64,000 nucleotides of DNA. Source: Ferruginibacter sp. Its GTDB lineage: Bacteria > Bacteroidota > Bacteroidia > Chitinophagales > Chitinophagaceae. Shown here piece by piece: positions 44,949 through 53,199 of this stretch. Position 1 is the stretch's first letter, and each line of letters starts with the position of its first letter. Below the pieces are notes generated by a model. That model had not been told where the DNA came from and ran no database searches. It worked only from the letters and a program-made list of their open reading frames with translations. The stretch is taken from positions 56,005-120,004 of the forward strand of contig JAQBNH010000009.1 of NCBI GenBank assembly GCA_028288705.1, given 5' to 3'. The position numbers and the translations under genes were made by a program.

Positions 44949-45797
44949 ATGCGTCGCATCATTTTAGTCCTCGCCATTTTTATTTTTAGCAGTACCATTT
45001 ATGCACAGCAACTCGTGCTGGGCACTTACAACCTGCGCTATAAAAACAATACGGACAGCGGCAATTTATGGACGCAGCGTGCGCCGGTCGTAGCCGCGCT
45101 GATCCGTTACCACGACTTTGATGTGCTGGGAACGCAGGAGGCGATTGATGCCCAGCTTTCCGATCTCGTTACAATGTTACCTGCTTATGCGCGAGTTGGT
45201 GTAGGACGCGATGATGGGAAAAAAGCTGGTGAACATGCAGCCATCCTGTACAAAAAAGATAAATTCAAATTATTAAAAGCCGGGAATTTCTGGCTCTCTC
45301 CTACGCCGGATACCCCGACGATGGGCTGGGATGCCAAATGCTGCAAGCGCTTGTGCAGCTGGGTTTACCTGGAGGATAAAGCGACGCATAGCCGCTTCTA
45401 TTTTTTCAATGCGCATTATGACCATGAAGGGATGATCGCGAGGGCAGAAAGCAGTAAACTGATCTTAACCAGGATAAAAGCCCTCGCGGGAACTGCGCCG
45501 GTGATCTTTACCGGCGACCTTAATGGCGGCCGTGATACGGATTGGTATAAAACGATCGCGTCATCAGGGATACTCACCGACAGTTACACTCAGGCAGCGA
45601 ATCCTTATGCCAGCAACGGCTCCTTTAACGGCTTCGGTACCACGCTGAACGACAGCGCAGTGATCGACCATATCTTCCTGTCGAAAGAATTCCGCACGCA
45701 GAAATGGGCGATACTAACGGATACGTACAGGGGTAAATTTCCTTCCGACCATTTTCCGGTCCTGGCTACAGTCACACTCAAACCAACGCATAAATGA
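44949..45797 (+). CDS. Endonuclease/exonuclease/phosphatase-family hydrolase, exported
   Basis: The EEP fold covers DNases, phospholipid phosphatases and sphingomyelinases that use a metal ion. The 282-residue protein has a signal peptide (MRRIILVLAIFIFSSTIYAQ) and the standard motifs: LGTYNLRYKNN at the start, FDVLGTQEA (metal Glu), FNAHYDHEGMIAR, FTGDLNGGRDTDW (Asp and Asn), NDSAVIDHIFLSK, and SDHFPVLATVTL at the end. The exported form with this arrangement is common in Bacteroidota and most often hydrolyses phosphodiesters. It ends overlapping the ChaN-like gene by 4 bp. Confidence 0.9.
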   Translation: MRRIILVLAIFIFSSTIYAQQLVLGTYNLRYKNNTDSGNLWTQRAPVVAALIRYHDFDVLGTQEAIDAQLSDLVTMLPAYARVGVGRDDGKKAGEHAAILYKKDKFKLLKAGNFWLSPTPDTPTMGWDAKCCKRLCSWVYLEDKATHSRFYFFNAHYDHEGMIARAESSKLILTRIKALAGTAPVIFTGDLNGGRDTDWYKTIASSGILTDSYTQAANPYASNGSFNGFGTTLNDSAVIDHIFLSKEFRTQKWAILTDTYRGKFPSDHFPVLATVTLKPTHK

Positions 45798-46645
45798 AAC
45801 CGATCATTTTTTCTCTTTTGATGCTGATCCAACCCGCGGTTTTCGCGCAGGATAAATCGGCTTATGTATTATATGATGGTAATGGCAAAAAAGTCAGCTA
45901 TCATAAGATGATCAAAAAACTGGTAGAAAAAGACATCGTCCTGTTTGGTGAATTTCATAACAATGCCATCGCGCACTGGCTGCAACTGGAGGTAACAAAG
46001 GACTGCGCCGAAAAAAGACAACTGGTGCTCGGGGCTGAAATGTTTGAGCAGGATAACCAGGCCGCGCTTGATTTGTATCTTAAGGGAAAGTTGAGCAGCA
46101 AAGGGTTGGATTCCGCAGCCAGGCTCTGGAAAAATTACCCGACGGATTATGCACCACTCGTAGATTTCGCGAAAGAAAAAAACTTTCCTTTTGTGGCAAC
46201 GAATATCCCGCGCCGTTATGCCGCCCTGGTAGCTAAAAATGGTTTTCCGGCCTTGGATAGTTTACCTGTTGGGGAGAGAGCCTGGATCGCACCATTGCCC
46301 ATTGCTTATGATGCCAATTTACCCGGTTATAAAAAAATGATGACAATGATGCCGGGCCATTCCAATGAAAATATGCCGCGCGCACAGGCAATGAAAGATG
46401 CTACCATGGCCTATTTCATCCTGCAGCATCATGTACCGGGCAGTTTATTTATTCATTATAACGGCGCTTATCATTCCGATGATCATGAAGGTATCTTCTG
46501 GTACCTGCAACAGGCTGCCCCGCAATTAAAAACCGTTACGATCAGCACTGTTTCGCAAAAAGATATCAGCAAACTCGCAGCAGAAAATCTTGGAAAAGCA
46601 GACTTTATCATCTGCGTGGATGAGGATATGACGAATACCTATTGA
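45794..46645 (+). CDS. ChaN-family (haem-binding/Tiki-like) exported protein
   Basis: ChaN-like proteins belong to the EreA/ChaN superfamily; some bind haem and others are proposed hydrolases. The 283-residue protein has a signal peptide (MKPIIFSLLMLIQPAVFAQ) and the family landmarks VLFGEFHNNAIAHWLQLEV (GExH), LGAEMFEQDNQAALDLYLKG, and the later SNENMPRAQAMKDATMAYFI and HYNGAYHSDDHEGIFWYL. Its start codon overlaps the EEP gene's stop (ATGA), so the two are translated together. A shared role in handling phosphate or haem compounds at the envelope is inference. Confidence 0.88.
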   Translation: MKPIIFSLLMLIQPAVFAQDKSAYVLYDGNGKKVSYHKMIKKLVEKDIVLFGEFHNNAIAHWLQLEVTKDCAEKRQLVLGAEMFEQDNQAALDLYLKGKLSSKGLDSAARLWKNYPTDYAPLVDFAKEKNFPFVATNIPRRYAALVAKNGFPALDSLPVGERAWIAPLPIAYDANLPGYKKMMTMMPGHSNENMPRAQAMKDATMAYFILQHHVPGSLFIHYNGAYHSDDHEGIFWYLQQAAPQLKTVTISTVSQKDISKLAAENLGKADFIICVDEDMTNTY

Positions 46646-46871
46646 GTTTTTTATTTCGCCACGCTAAAACACGAATCTGCACATTTTTTTTCCGCAGAGG
46701 AGACTGGGTTAACCTGATATCTACACAAAGCCTTTCATACAGAAAGAAAGACGAAGAATATTTAAAGACAAACTTACCCTGCGTTGCCGCTCGCCCTGGT
46801 TGCTTCCTTGCGTGCTTTGCGTGAAATATTTAATTTTTAATGCGCTCCATTGCGGGAAACGACTGGCATGA
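46646..46871. other. Convergent intergenic region with dispersed-repeat look
   Basis: 226 bp between two stops. It contains a stretch (around 46795-46826) of the form CTTCCTTGCGTGCTTTGCG, a wording I know as common dispersed intergenic sequence in this phylum; I see no gene and no clean terminator. Confidence 0.4.
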
Positions 46872-48164
46872 TCATTTCACTTCATTCTTGTAAACTACGC
46901 CGCCTTTCATCACAAAACTTACTTTTTCCAGCAGGCTGATATCATCTAATGGGTTTCCGGTAACAGCAATGATATCTGCGAATTTTCCTTTTTCGATCGA
47001 GCCGATTTTACTGGTCAGGCCCAACAGGTCGGCAGCGTTGACAGTGGCGGATTGGATCGCCTGCATCGGCGTAAACCCGGCTTTTACCATATACACAAAC
47101 TGCCGGGCATTCAATCCATGTGGAAACACGCCGGCATCCGTACCAAAAGCTATCTTAACGCCTGCCTTCACCGCGCTGCTGAAACTGGCCGCTACAACCG
47201 GTGTGATCATCCGGGCTTTATTGATGATCTTATCCGGGTAACCTTTTTTCGAAAATTCCTGAACCACATAATCCCCAACGAAAAGCGTCGGCACAAAATA
47301 AGTGCCTTTTTCTTTCATCAGTTGTAACGCCTCTGCGTTCATCATGCTGCCATGCTCAACAGAGGCTACGCCTGCCTTTACCGCCATCAGGATCGCTTCT
47401 GTTCCATGCGCATGGGCACAGGCTTTCCGTCCCCAGCGTTTCGCTTCATCCACGATCGCGTTCATTTCTTCCTGGCTATATTGCGGGGCGCCAACACTCT
47501 CTTCTTCGCTTAACACACCGGCACTTGCGCCAAACTTTATCACATCGGCTCCATATTTAATATTGTAGCGAACCTGCGCACGCACGGCGTCCACGCCATC
47601 TGCCACTCCACTCATATGTGCAGGCATATTCCAATCGAGGTAAGGAGAAAAACCGGAGATGTCCCCATGGCTGCCCGTGGCACCGATGAAAGCTGTAGCC
47701 ACTTGCATTCGCGGACCGGGAACATCACCGTGGTTGATGGCATTGCGTAAAGCCACATCGATAAAGGCATTCGAGCCTACGTCCCGGCAACTGGTGAAGC
47801 CGGCTTCCAGTGTTCGCTTGGCATAGGCAGGAGCTAAGATGGCGTAGTCGACCGGCGTCTTGCGAAAAATATCTGCATAATAGTCATTGCCTGGTTCAGC
47901 CGTCAGGTGCGTATGGCAATCGATCAACCCCGGGAGCACCGTAGCATTGCTGAGATCGATGATCTCGGCACCGGCAGGAATGGTGACGGTTGCGCCAACA
48001 GCGATGATGCTGTCGCCGCTGATCAAAATAATCTGATTCAGCAACAGCTTACCATTCCTGGAATCGATCATCCTTCCCGCCCTGATCGCCTTCATGGTTG
48101 ATTGCGCAGGCAGTATAATGGAAAAGGAAAACAGGAAGGCAAGGCCTAATAAATATTTACTCAT
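46872..48164 (-). CDS. Exported amidohydrolase (imidazolonepropionase-like)
   Basis: Metal-dependent hydrolases of the amidohydrolase superfamily cleave C-N bonds, in this subgroup often dipeptides or carbamates. The 430-residue protein has a signal peptide (MSKYLLGLAFLFSFSIILPAQ), the first metal motif GLIDCHTHLTAEP (HxH), a carboxylated Lys probably in GADVIKFGASAG, later His in AHAHGTEAIL and SVEHGSMM, and the Asp in FGTDAGVFPHG. This form matches exported Xaa-Pro or Xaa-Arg peptidases of the group. Its neighbour rpiA has no clear link. Confidence 0.92.
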   Translation of the reverse strand: MSKYLLGLAFLFSFSIILPAQSTMKAIRAGRMIDSRNGKLLLNQIILISGDSIIAVGATVTIPAGAEIIDLSNATVLPGLIDCHTHLTAEPGNDYYADIFRKTPVDYAILAPAYAKRTLEAGFTSCRDVGSNAFIDVALRNAINHGDVPGPRMQVATAFIGATGSHGDISGFSPYLDWNMPAHMSGVADGVDAVRAQVRYNIKYGADVIKFGASAGVLSEEESVGAPQYSQEEMNAIVDEAKRWGRKACAHAHGTEAILMAVKAGVASVEHGSMMNAEALQLMKEKGTYFVPTLFVGDYVVQEFSKKGYPDKIINKARMITPVVAASFSSAVKAGVKIAFGTDAGVFPHGLNARQFVYMVKAGFTPMQAIQSATVNAADLLGLTSKIGSIEKGKFADIIAVTGNPLDDISLLEKVSFVMKGGVVYKNEVK

Positions 48165-48308
48165 GATAACGGGTTTGATGGCAGGCGGAAGTCGCCTGTT
48201 TAAAGAAACACAAAATAATCCGTTACTGCAATACAGGCCGAAATGATTGCCCAGGCGAAAGAAAATGGAGTAAGCTCCTACTCCCCGGGAAACTTTACTT
48301 TTTACATT

Positions 48309-48998
48309 TTATTTTCTGATCCCATCAAAAACAATCAGCTCATTTCCCTGGCACATCATAATCTTATTCGCAATGCCGATGAACAGGCCATGACTAACAA
48401 TCCCGGCGATATTATTTAATTGAGCTGATAAGATCTGTGGCTGGCTGATTAATCCAAAATCAACATCCAGGATATGATTACCCTGTTCGGTGATCATGGG
48501 TATTCCGGCGTTCAGCCTTAACGTTGCTTGTCCGTTCAATGTATGCAGTTGCTGCGTTACATAATTCATCGCAAACGGAGCAGTTTCGACGGGCACTGTA
48601 AATTTACCGAGCAGCGCAACTTTTTTAGAGGAGTCGGCAATGATGATCACCTGGTCTGACATCAACGCCACAATTCTTTCCCGAAACAAGGCGCCGCCAC
48701 CGCCTTTGATCATTTGCAGGTCACCGGTAAATTCATCTGCACCATCAATGTTGAGGTCAAGGTGATCGACCTCTCCGATGGCTACAAGCGGTATCGATAA
48801 AGCACTTGCCAGTCTTGCCGTTTCCCGCGATGTAGGCACTGCACGGATGACCAATCCATTCTTAACCAGTTCCCCGATTGCTTCGATCGCATAGCGGACT
48901 GTTGAACCGGATCCCAACCCGATGGTTTGGTTGGACCTGATAAATGTTACTGCTGCTTCTGCCGCCCGTCTTTTTTCGTTATTAAAGTTGCTGTTCAT
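48309..48998 (-). CDS. rpiA: Ribose-5-phosphate isomerase A
   Basis: RpiA interconverts ribose-5-phosphate and ribulose-5-phosphate in the pentose phosphate pathway. The 229-residue protein has the family motifs GLGSGSTVRYAIEAIGE (phosphate binding), LNIDGADEF (catalytic Asp pair), MIKGGGGALFRERIVA with the catalytic Glu, and HGLFIGIANKIMM at the end. Length and order match the family. It is not in a pathway operon; the next gene in each direction is unrelated. Confidence 0.96.
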   Translation of the reverse strand: MNSNFNNEKRRAAEAAVTFIRSNQTIGLGSGSTVRYAIEAIGELVKNGLVIRAVPTSRETARLASALSIPLVAIGEVDHLDLNIDGADEFTGDLQMIKGGGGALFRERIVALMSDQVIIIADSSKKVALLGKFTVPVETAPFAMNYVTQQLHTLNGQATLRLNAGIPMITEQGNHILDVDFGLISQPQILSAQLNNIAGIVSHGLFIGIANKIMMCQGNELIVFDGIRK

Positions 48999-49089
48999 GG
49001 GGGATGAAAATTAGGCAATTTATGTTGATTGATCGCCGGCACCGGGAGACCGGAAGCACTGTCAACAGGCGAAAGTTTATGTAAAAATA

Positions 49090-49113
49090 AAAGGCTCCAA
49101 CAGCGGAGCCTTT
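49090..49113 (-). terminator. Intrinsic terminator of the DUF4214-like gene
   Basis: On the minus strand AAAGGCTCC and GGAGCCTTT form a perfect 9-bp stem around a 6-base loop, followed by a T-rich tail. It lies 31 bp after the gene's stop and reads in its direction. Confidence 0.88.
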
Positions 49114-49143
49114 TAAAAATTGTTTACAGAATGATCGACCTCA

Positions 49144-49866
49144 TTAATTTGCTCCACCCGGTGCAATCACGTTGAGTCCGCCTGCAGCTACCACATTCGC
49201 GCCGCCCGGAGCCACAACATTCTGCCCGCCGGCAGCGATAACGCCGTTTAAAGCCTGAAGACTAAGGCCTGCAGTGGAAATACCGTTTGCATTGATGTTT
49301 GGTTTAACAGCAGTTACCTGTGACTTTGCCTGGTTTTGTTGCTTCCAGGTGGTATGCATCGCCACGAGTTGCACGTAAGAATAAGTTGGCTGTGTCTTCC
49401 AGTATTTTACTTCATCAGCTGTAGCATTTCTGCCAAATACTTTATAATAAGACTGACGGATCACCTGTTCCTTTTTATCCGCATACACATTCAGCCAGTT
49501 GTTGATATGATTGGTCATCAGTTCGGCATAGGTTTTATTCTGGCCCGACCAGTATTTTAATTCATCGGCCGATGGCTGCCAGCCGAACGCATCAAAATAG
49601 GAACGCTTCACCGTTTGCTCACGCTCCGACTGGTTTGATTTAATGTAATCGCGGTGATTGGACACCATCTGCTGGATGTTCTTGCTACCCAGATTGGTTC
49701 GCCAGTAAGTTAATTCTCCGCTGTTGGCAAAACGCCCAAAGGCTACAAAATAGCTGCCATTAATAATTTCATCTTTGCTTTGTGCCTTAATGGTGGAAAC
49801 GCTGAAAGACAGCGCCATTACAAGGGTAAGTAACATTGCGGTTCTGTTTAAAAACTGCTTTCTCAT
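49144..49866 (-). CDS. Secreted DUF4214-like repeat protein with glycine-rich octapeptide tail
   Basis: The 240-residue product from the ATG at 49866 has a signal peptide (MRKQFLNRTAMLLTL...STIKAQ), then three copies of a helical module of about 50 residues that looks like DUF4214: SYFVAFGRFANSGELTYW, SYFDAFGWQPSADELKYW and SYYKVFGRNATADEVKYW. It ends with a tail of four 8-residue units, GGQNVVAP, GGANVVAA, GGLNVIAP, GGAN, which can fold as a left-handed or flat beta structure. DUF4214 is found in surface and S-layer-like proteins; the function is not known. The longer frame to 49938 adds a leader without signal character. Confidence 0.8.
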   Translation of the reverse strand: MRKQFLNRTAMLLTLVMALSFSVSTIKAQSKDEIINGSYFVAFGRFANSGELTYWRTNLGSKNIQQMVSNHRDYIKSNQSEREQTVKRSYFDAFGWQPSADELKYWSGQNKTYAELMTNHINNWLNVYADKKEQVIRQSYYKVFGRNATADEVKYWKTQPTYSYVQLVAMHTTWKQQNQAKSQVTAVKPNINANGISTAGLSLQALNGVIAAGGQNVVAPGGANVVAAGGLNVIAPGGAN

Positions 49867-50101
49867 GTTGTTAGTTTTTTTTACTAATATAAATAAAAAC
49901 TCCGTTTGACAAAATGTGAACCAAAAAAAAATTTCCACCCTTTCCCCGTCAGCTCGCGGAGAGGCTTAAACGCTGTTCACCGAAGGACACTGTCTCCTGT
50001 TGCCTGGCATTGAATACCATTATACCGGCCCGGAATTTAAAGGAAAATATGCCGACATTCCTGCGGGATTTTTGTACTTTACCCGGACTAAAATGCGCTA
50101 T

Positions 50102-50596
50102 ATGACAACAACGACTACCAGTACACGCAGCCAGGGCTTGTTGAGTTTGTTCGATTTACAGACAGGCTTATTTGCAAAAGCACTCGAGGGCATGTCGGAA
50201 AAAGATATGCAGAACAGGCTGAACACGGAGGCCAATCACCCGGCATGGCTCGCAGGGACGCTCGTGCAGCAACGGTTCCGCATGGCCGCAGAAACAGGCT
50301 CGGGGATGAAACAAACAAAAGAAGAGCTTTTTGTGGGTAACAAGGGGATAGAGCCGGGGGCCGGCTATCCCACGATCGCGGAATATCTCAGCGACTGGAA
50401 CCGCATCAGCCCGGAAGCACGGGAAGCGCTTGTAAAGATCGATGATCAAAAACTCGACAGCGAAATTGATATGGGTCCGTTCAAAATGAGCTATTACGAA
50501 ATGATCTGTTTTACGATCTACCGGGAAGCCAGCATCATCGGGCAACTCGCTTTATGGCGCAGGTTGCTGGGCTATCCTGCCTTGAAATATGGTTAG
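50102..50596 (+). CDS. DinB-like four-helix protein
   Basis: DinB/YfiT proteins are four-helix bundles that may bind a metal through three His and act as thiol-dependent transferases. The 164-residue product begins MTTTTTSTRSQGLLSLFDLQTGLFAKALEGMSEKDMQ and has helix patterns with NHPAWLAGTLVQQRFRMA (the usual metal His is visible), and YREASIIGQLALWRRLLGYP at the end. In a full DinB set a later His would be in the last helix; here Arg/Glu stand instead, so metal binding may be partial. Start chosen as the ATG at 50102 though MRYM just upstream is also possible. Confidence 0.75.
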   Translation: MTTTTTSTRSQGLLSLFDLQTGLFAKALEGMSEKDMQNRLNTEANHPAWLAGTLVQQRFRMAAETGSGMKQTKEELFVGNKGIEPGAGYPTIAEYLSDWNRISPEAREALVKIDDQKLDSEIDMGPFKMSYYEMICFTIYREASIIGQLALWRRLLGYPALKYG

Positions 50597-50750
50597 TAAA
50601 ACAAGTCCCGGCTGCGGGCGAGCGCCTGCCTGAATCTCCGTAGATCCGATTACAGGAAGTGACAGCGCGCCTTTAACTCAACATGGAAACCGGTTAAAAC
50701 AAGTGTCACCAACCAGTCCGTACCTATTCCATAAGCGTTGTATGGAAAGC

Positions 50751-51188
50751 TTAATTCTGTACGTCCTTTATATAATTCGGGGATTCACATTCCTGCCAGT
50801 ATTCCACAATTTTTCTCATCATATCGCGTAACTTTTCATAGCCCGCAGGTTTCACAAAGAAACCCTGGATCGAGCGGGAATAAGCGTCTATGACATGCCG
50901 TTGTTCTGCACTCGTGGAAAAGAAAAGATAAGGGATCGACTTCATGCGGAGATCTTCATTGTTGTGCACTTTCTCGCGGAGTTCCATTCCATCCAGTTTG
51001 GGCATATTGATATCCGATAATACCAGGAAGGGTTCAATGCTGGTTTCCGTCAGGTAGTCCAGAGCCTTGATGCTGTCGGAAAAAAAGATCAGTTCATTAG
51101 GATAGTTCAACTCTTTAAATACTTCAGCGAGGAGTTCCTGATCGTCCTCGTCGTCTTCGATCATGATAATAGGACCTGTTTTATTCAT
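50751..51188 (-). CDS. Single-domain response regulator
   Basis: A lone receiver of 145 residues. It has MIEDDEDDQ as the acidic pocket, phosphoacceptor Asp59 in LVLSDINMPKLDG and Lys113 in GFFVKPAGYEKL, with no output domain. The loop and wording are of the Rcp1 kind and resemble the receiver at 42582. No kinase gene is adjacent, so its partner is unknown. It is convergent with the DinB-like gene. Confidence 0.92.
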   Translation of the reverse strand: MNKTGPIIMIEDDEDDQELLAEVFKELNYPNELIFFSDSIKALDYLTETSIEPFLVLSDINMPKLDGMELREKVHNNEDLRMKSIPYLFFSTSAEQRHVIDAYSRSIQGFFVKPAGYEKLRDMMRKIVEYWQECESPNYIKDVQN

Positions 51189-51273
51189 TGCTCAATTTGT
51201 AAATAAAAGGATTGTTTTAAAAAGGTATTCGCTGCAACGCTGCGAAAATATAGTTTTCCCCTTTTTGCACAAA

Positions 51274-51723
51274 CTAATTATCCGGAATTTCCGGCTCAAC
51301 TAATTTTGCCAGTTTTTCCAGGGAATCCTGCCAGCCGAGATAACAGGCTTCCACCGGGATGACCGCGGGGATGCCCGACTGTACGACGGTTAATTCTGTG
51401 CCGACAGAAACTTTTGTAAACGTTATTGAAGTCATCATCTCCCCAGGCAGATTGGGATCATCAAATTTATCCGTGTATTTTAAAAATGAACCCGGGTTAA
51501 CTTCCAGGTAAGTGCCGCCAAAAGAGTGGCTGTGACCGGTAGAAAAATTCTCGAAAGACATGCGGAATGTCCCGCCATTTTTCACATCCATTTCATGAAC
51601 CGTACAAAGAAATCCAAATGGTGGAAGCCAGGAAGCCACGGCGGCAGCTTCGGTAAATGCACGAAAGACTTTTTCGGGCTTGGCTTTCAAAACGCGGTGG
51701 AGCGAAACGCTGTTTTCAGGCAT
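51274..51723 (-). CDS. SRPBCC/AHSA1-family protein
   Basis: These small ligand-binding proteins have a START-like helix-grip fold; AHSA1 types bind Hsp90 in eukaryotes, but bacterial ones mostly have unknown ligands. The 149-residue product opens with SVSLHRVLKAKPEKVFRAFTEAAAVASWLPP, then VHEMDVKNGGTFRMSF, GTYLEVNPGSFLKYTDKF and a C-terminal helix CYLGWQDSLEKLAKLVEPE. All are the expected order of strands and helices. Role unknown. Confidence 0.9.
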   Translation of the reverse strand: MPENSVSLHRVLKAKPEKVFRAFTEAAAVASWLPPFGFLCTVHEMDVKNGGTFRMSFENFSTGHSHSFGGTYLEVNPGSFLKYTDKFDDPNLPGEMMTSITFTKVSVGTELTVVQSGIPAVIPVEACYLGWQDSLEKLAKLVEPEIPDN

Positions 51724-51804
51724 AGATGAAGTTTTAGTTGATGATCATTAAGCAACTCATTAAATATCGCTTTTTTTGCGGATTCTTTTTTCGGAAAAAC
51801 CTCG

Positions 51805-52563
51805 CTAATTATGCAGGTATTTTTCATTAACAAAATCGTACCAGTTTTTACTGAACTCCGAATCCGACAGCTGTAATGTTTGTTGCAGATCGCCATAACT
51901 GAGCATCAATTCGAGTAGTTTTCCCCGCCCGTATTTTTTCAGGATATATTCAACAATCGTGTATCCGACGTCGTAGATTTTGCCGCCTTTAGTACGGCTG
52001 TTTAATTCGTTCAAATCAGGATATTTACCGTTGCCGATATACGCGAGCGTTTTCGGATCACGGAACTGGCCTGCTTCGTACAAACTGAGGGATTCCCAAA
52101 GCCAGGTAGGAAAACGGGCAAATCGGAGATCGAATGTATTCCTGTTAAGGGGGCTATCTGCCTGGTTAATTAATGCTTGCAAAACGACTGCATGGGAGAA
52201 TTCATGAAGCGCAACTTTCTTGTTGTCTGCTTCCGACCAGGCCTGGTTAACAAAATGTAAAGTAGCACTTCCTTCGATATTGCCGGACGCCATCCAGTGT
52301 CCTGTCGCCTTGATATACCTCCAGCGGGAGCCGTAAATGTTTACCTGGATATGCGGCGCAGGTTTCGTGAAAAGGTCATGGCTGATTCTTGCATAATTAT
52401 TTTCCAGGTCGGCGGCTAATTCCCTTACGCCTGTTGAGTCGACTGTTTGGCTGTAAGAAAAAATAAAATGCTCCGTGGCGAGCTGCTTTTTACCTTCCGG
52501 AATGTTAGCAAAAATCAGCAGCAGGATAATAACGGCGATTAAAATAAATAACCCTTTGCGCAT
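51805..52563 (-). CDS. Predicted secreted/anchored zinc metallopeptidase (HExxH, MA-like)
   Basis: The 252-residue product from the ATG at 52563 has a hydrophobic N-terminal signal or anchor (MRKGLFILIAVIILLLIFA) and a clear zinc-binding motif VALHEFSHAVVLQAL followed about 30 residues on by WLWESLSLYEAGQF, whose Glu could be the third ligand as in gluzincins. The central RYIKATGHWMASGNIEGSATLHFVNQAW resembles DUF-type peptidase MA proteins. The C-terminal part (GKLLELMLSYGDLQQTLQLSD) is helical. It probably acts outside the cytoplasm; the substrate is unknown. A -7 box TATCTTTG lies 23 bp upstream. Confidence 0.8.
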   Translation of the reverse strand: MRKGLFILIAVIILLLIFANIPEGKKQLATEHFIFSYSQTVDSTGVRELAADLENNYARISHDLFTKPAPHIQVNIYGSRWRYIKATGHWMASGNIEGSATLHFVNQAWSEADNKKVALHEFSHAVVLQALINQADSPLNRNTFDLRFARFPTWLWESLSLYEAGQFRDPKTLAYIGNGKYPDLNELNSRTKGGKIYDVGYTIVEYILKKYGRGKLLELMLSYGDLQQTLQLSDSEFSKNWYDFVNEKYLHN

Positions 52564-52585
52564 GGACGTTAAAGTGGTTGGCACG

Positions 52586-52593
52586 CAAAGATA
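52586..52593 (-). promoter_or_regulatory. Putative -7 promoter box for the HExxH peptidase gene
   Basis: The minus strand reads TATCTTTG, an exact match to TAnnTTTG, 23 bp before the ATG at 52563. It lies in the 42-bp gap behind the DHFR-like gene. Confidence 0.5.
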
Positions 52594-52605
52594 TTGAGCA
52601 TTCCT

Positions 52606-53199
52606 TTAAACGCCTGCCGTACCGGTTACAACTTCCCCGGCACGTTTGTAATGGGCGATGATTACGCCTTTATTCGTCACCGTACTATCCAGCAAGGCGA
52701 AAGCAGCGGGCATCGCGCCATCCTGAAATAATTTCTTTCCATTACCTAACGTAAGCGGATGAACTTTTAAACGCAGCTCATCCACAAGGTTATGTTGCAG
52801 CAACAGTTGGATCAGCTCACTACTCCCCCACACCTGGATATCTTTTCCCTCCGACCGTTTTAATTCCCTGAGCTGATCAACCGTTTTTATGAAGAATGAA
52901 TTTTTCCAGGCGGAGCTGTCCCTGGTTTGAGTAAAGACATATTTATTGCCTTCGTTAATACCCGGCCAGAATTCCGCATGATCGGGCCAGTAATTTTCCC
53001 AGATCTCAAATGTTTTTCTACCCAATAAATAATCAGCAGGCTGCAATTCCTGTTGCACGACTTTATTATAATCTTCGCCGCTATAAGGAGCAACCCAGCC
53101 GCCATAATCAAATCCACCGGAGCGGTCTTCCTCCGGTCCGCCGGGCGCCTGCATCACGCCATCGAGGCTGATCATGGAAAACACGGTTATTTTTCTCAT
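52606..53199 (-). CDS. Dihydrofolate reductase-family (RibD C-terminal domain) protein
   Basis: These NADPH-binding proteins share the DHFR/RibD reductase fold; most in this subgroup have unknown substrates. The 197-residue product opens with VFSMISLDGVMQAPGG, has LGRKTFEIWENYWPD in the usual cofactor region, YVFTQTRDSSAWKNSF, and the end LRLKVHPLTLGNGKKLFQDG, all typical. The N-terminal PGGPEEDRSGGFDYGGWVAPY is found in the YwjB/YyaP-like group. It stands alone in front of a repeat-rich gap. Confidence 0.9.
   Translation of the reverse strand: MRKITVFSMISLDGVMQAPGGPEEDRSGGFDYGGWVAPYSGEDYNKVVQQELQPADYLLGRKTFEIWENYWPDHAEFWPGINEGNKYVFTQTRDSSAWKNSFFIKTVDQLRELKRSEGKDIQVWGSSELIQLLLQHNLVDELRLKVHPLTLGNGKKLFQDGAMPAAFALLDSTVTNKGVIIAHYKRAGEVVTGTAGV

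Noticed and set aside
48268..48285. Terminator GAGTA...TACTC after rpiA
   Set aside because: Stem of five AT-rich pairs without a T-run; too weak to call.
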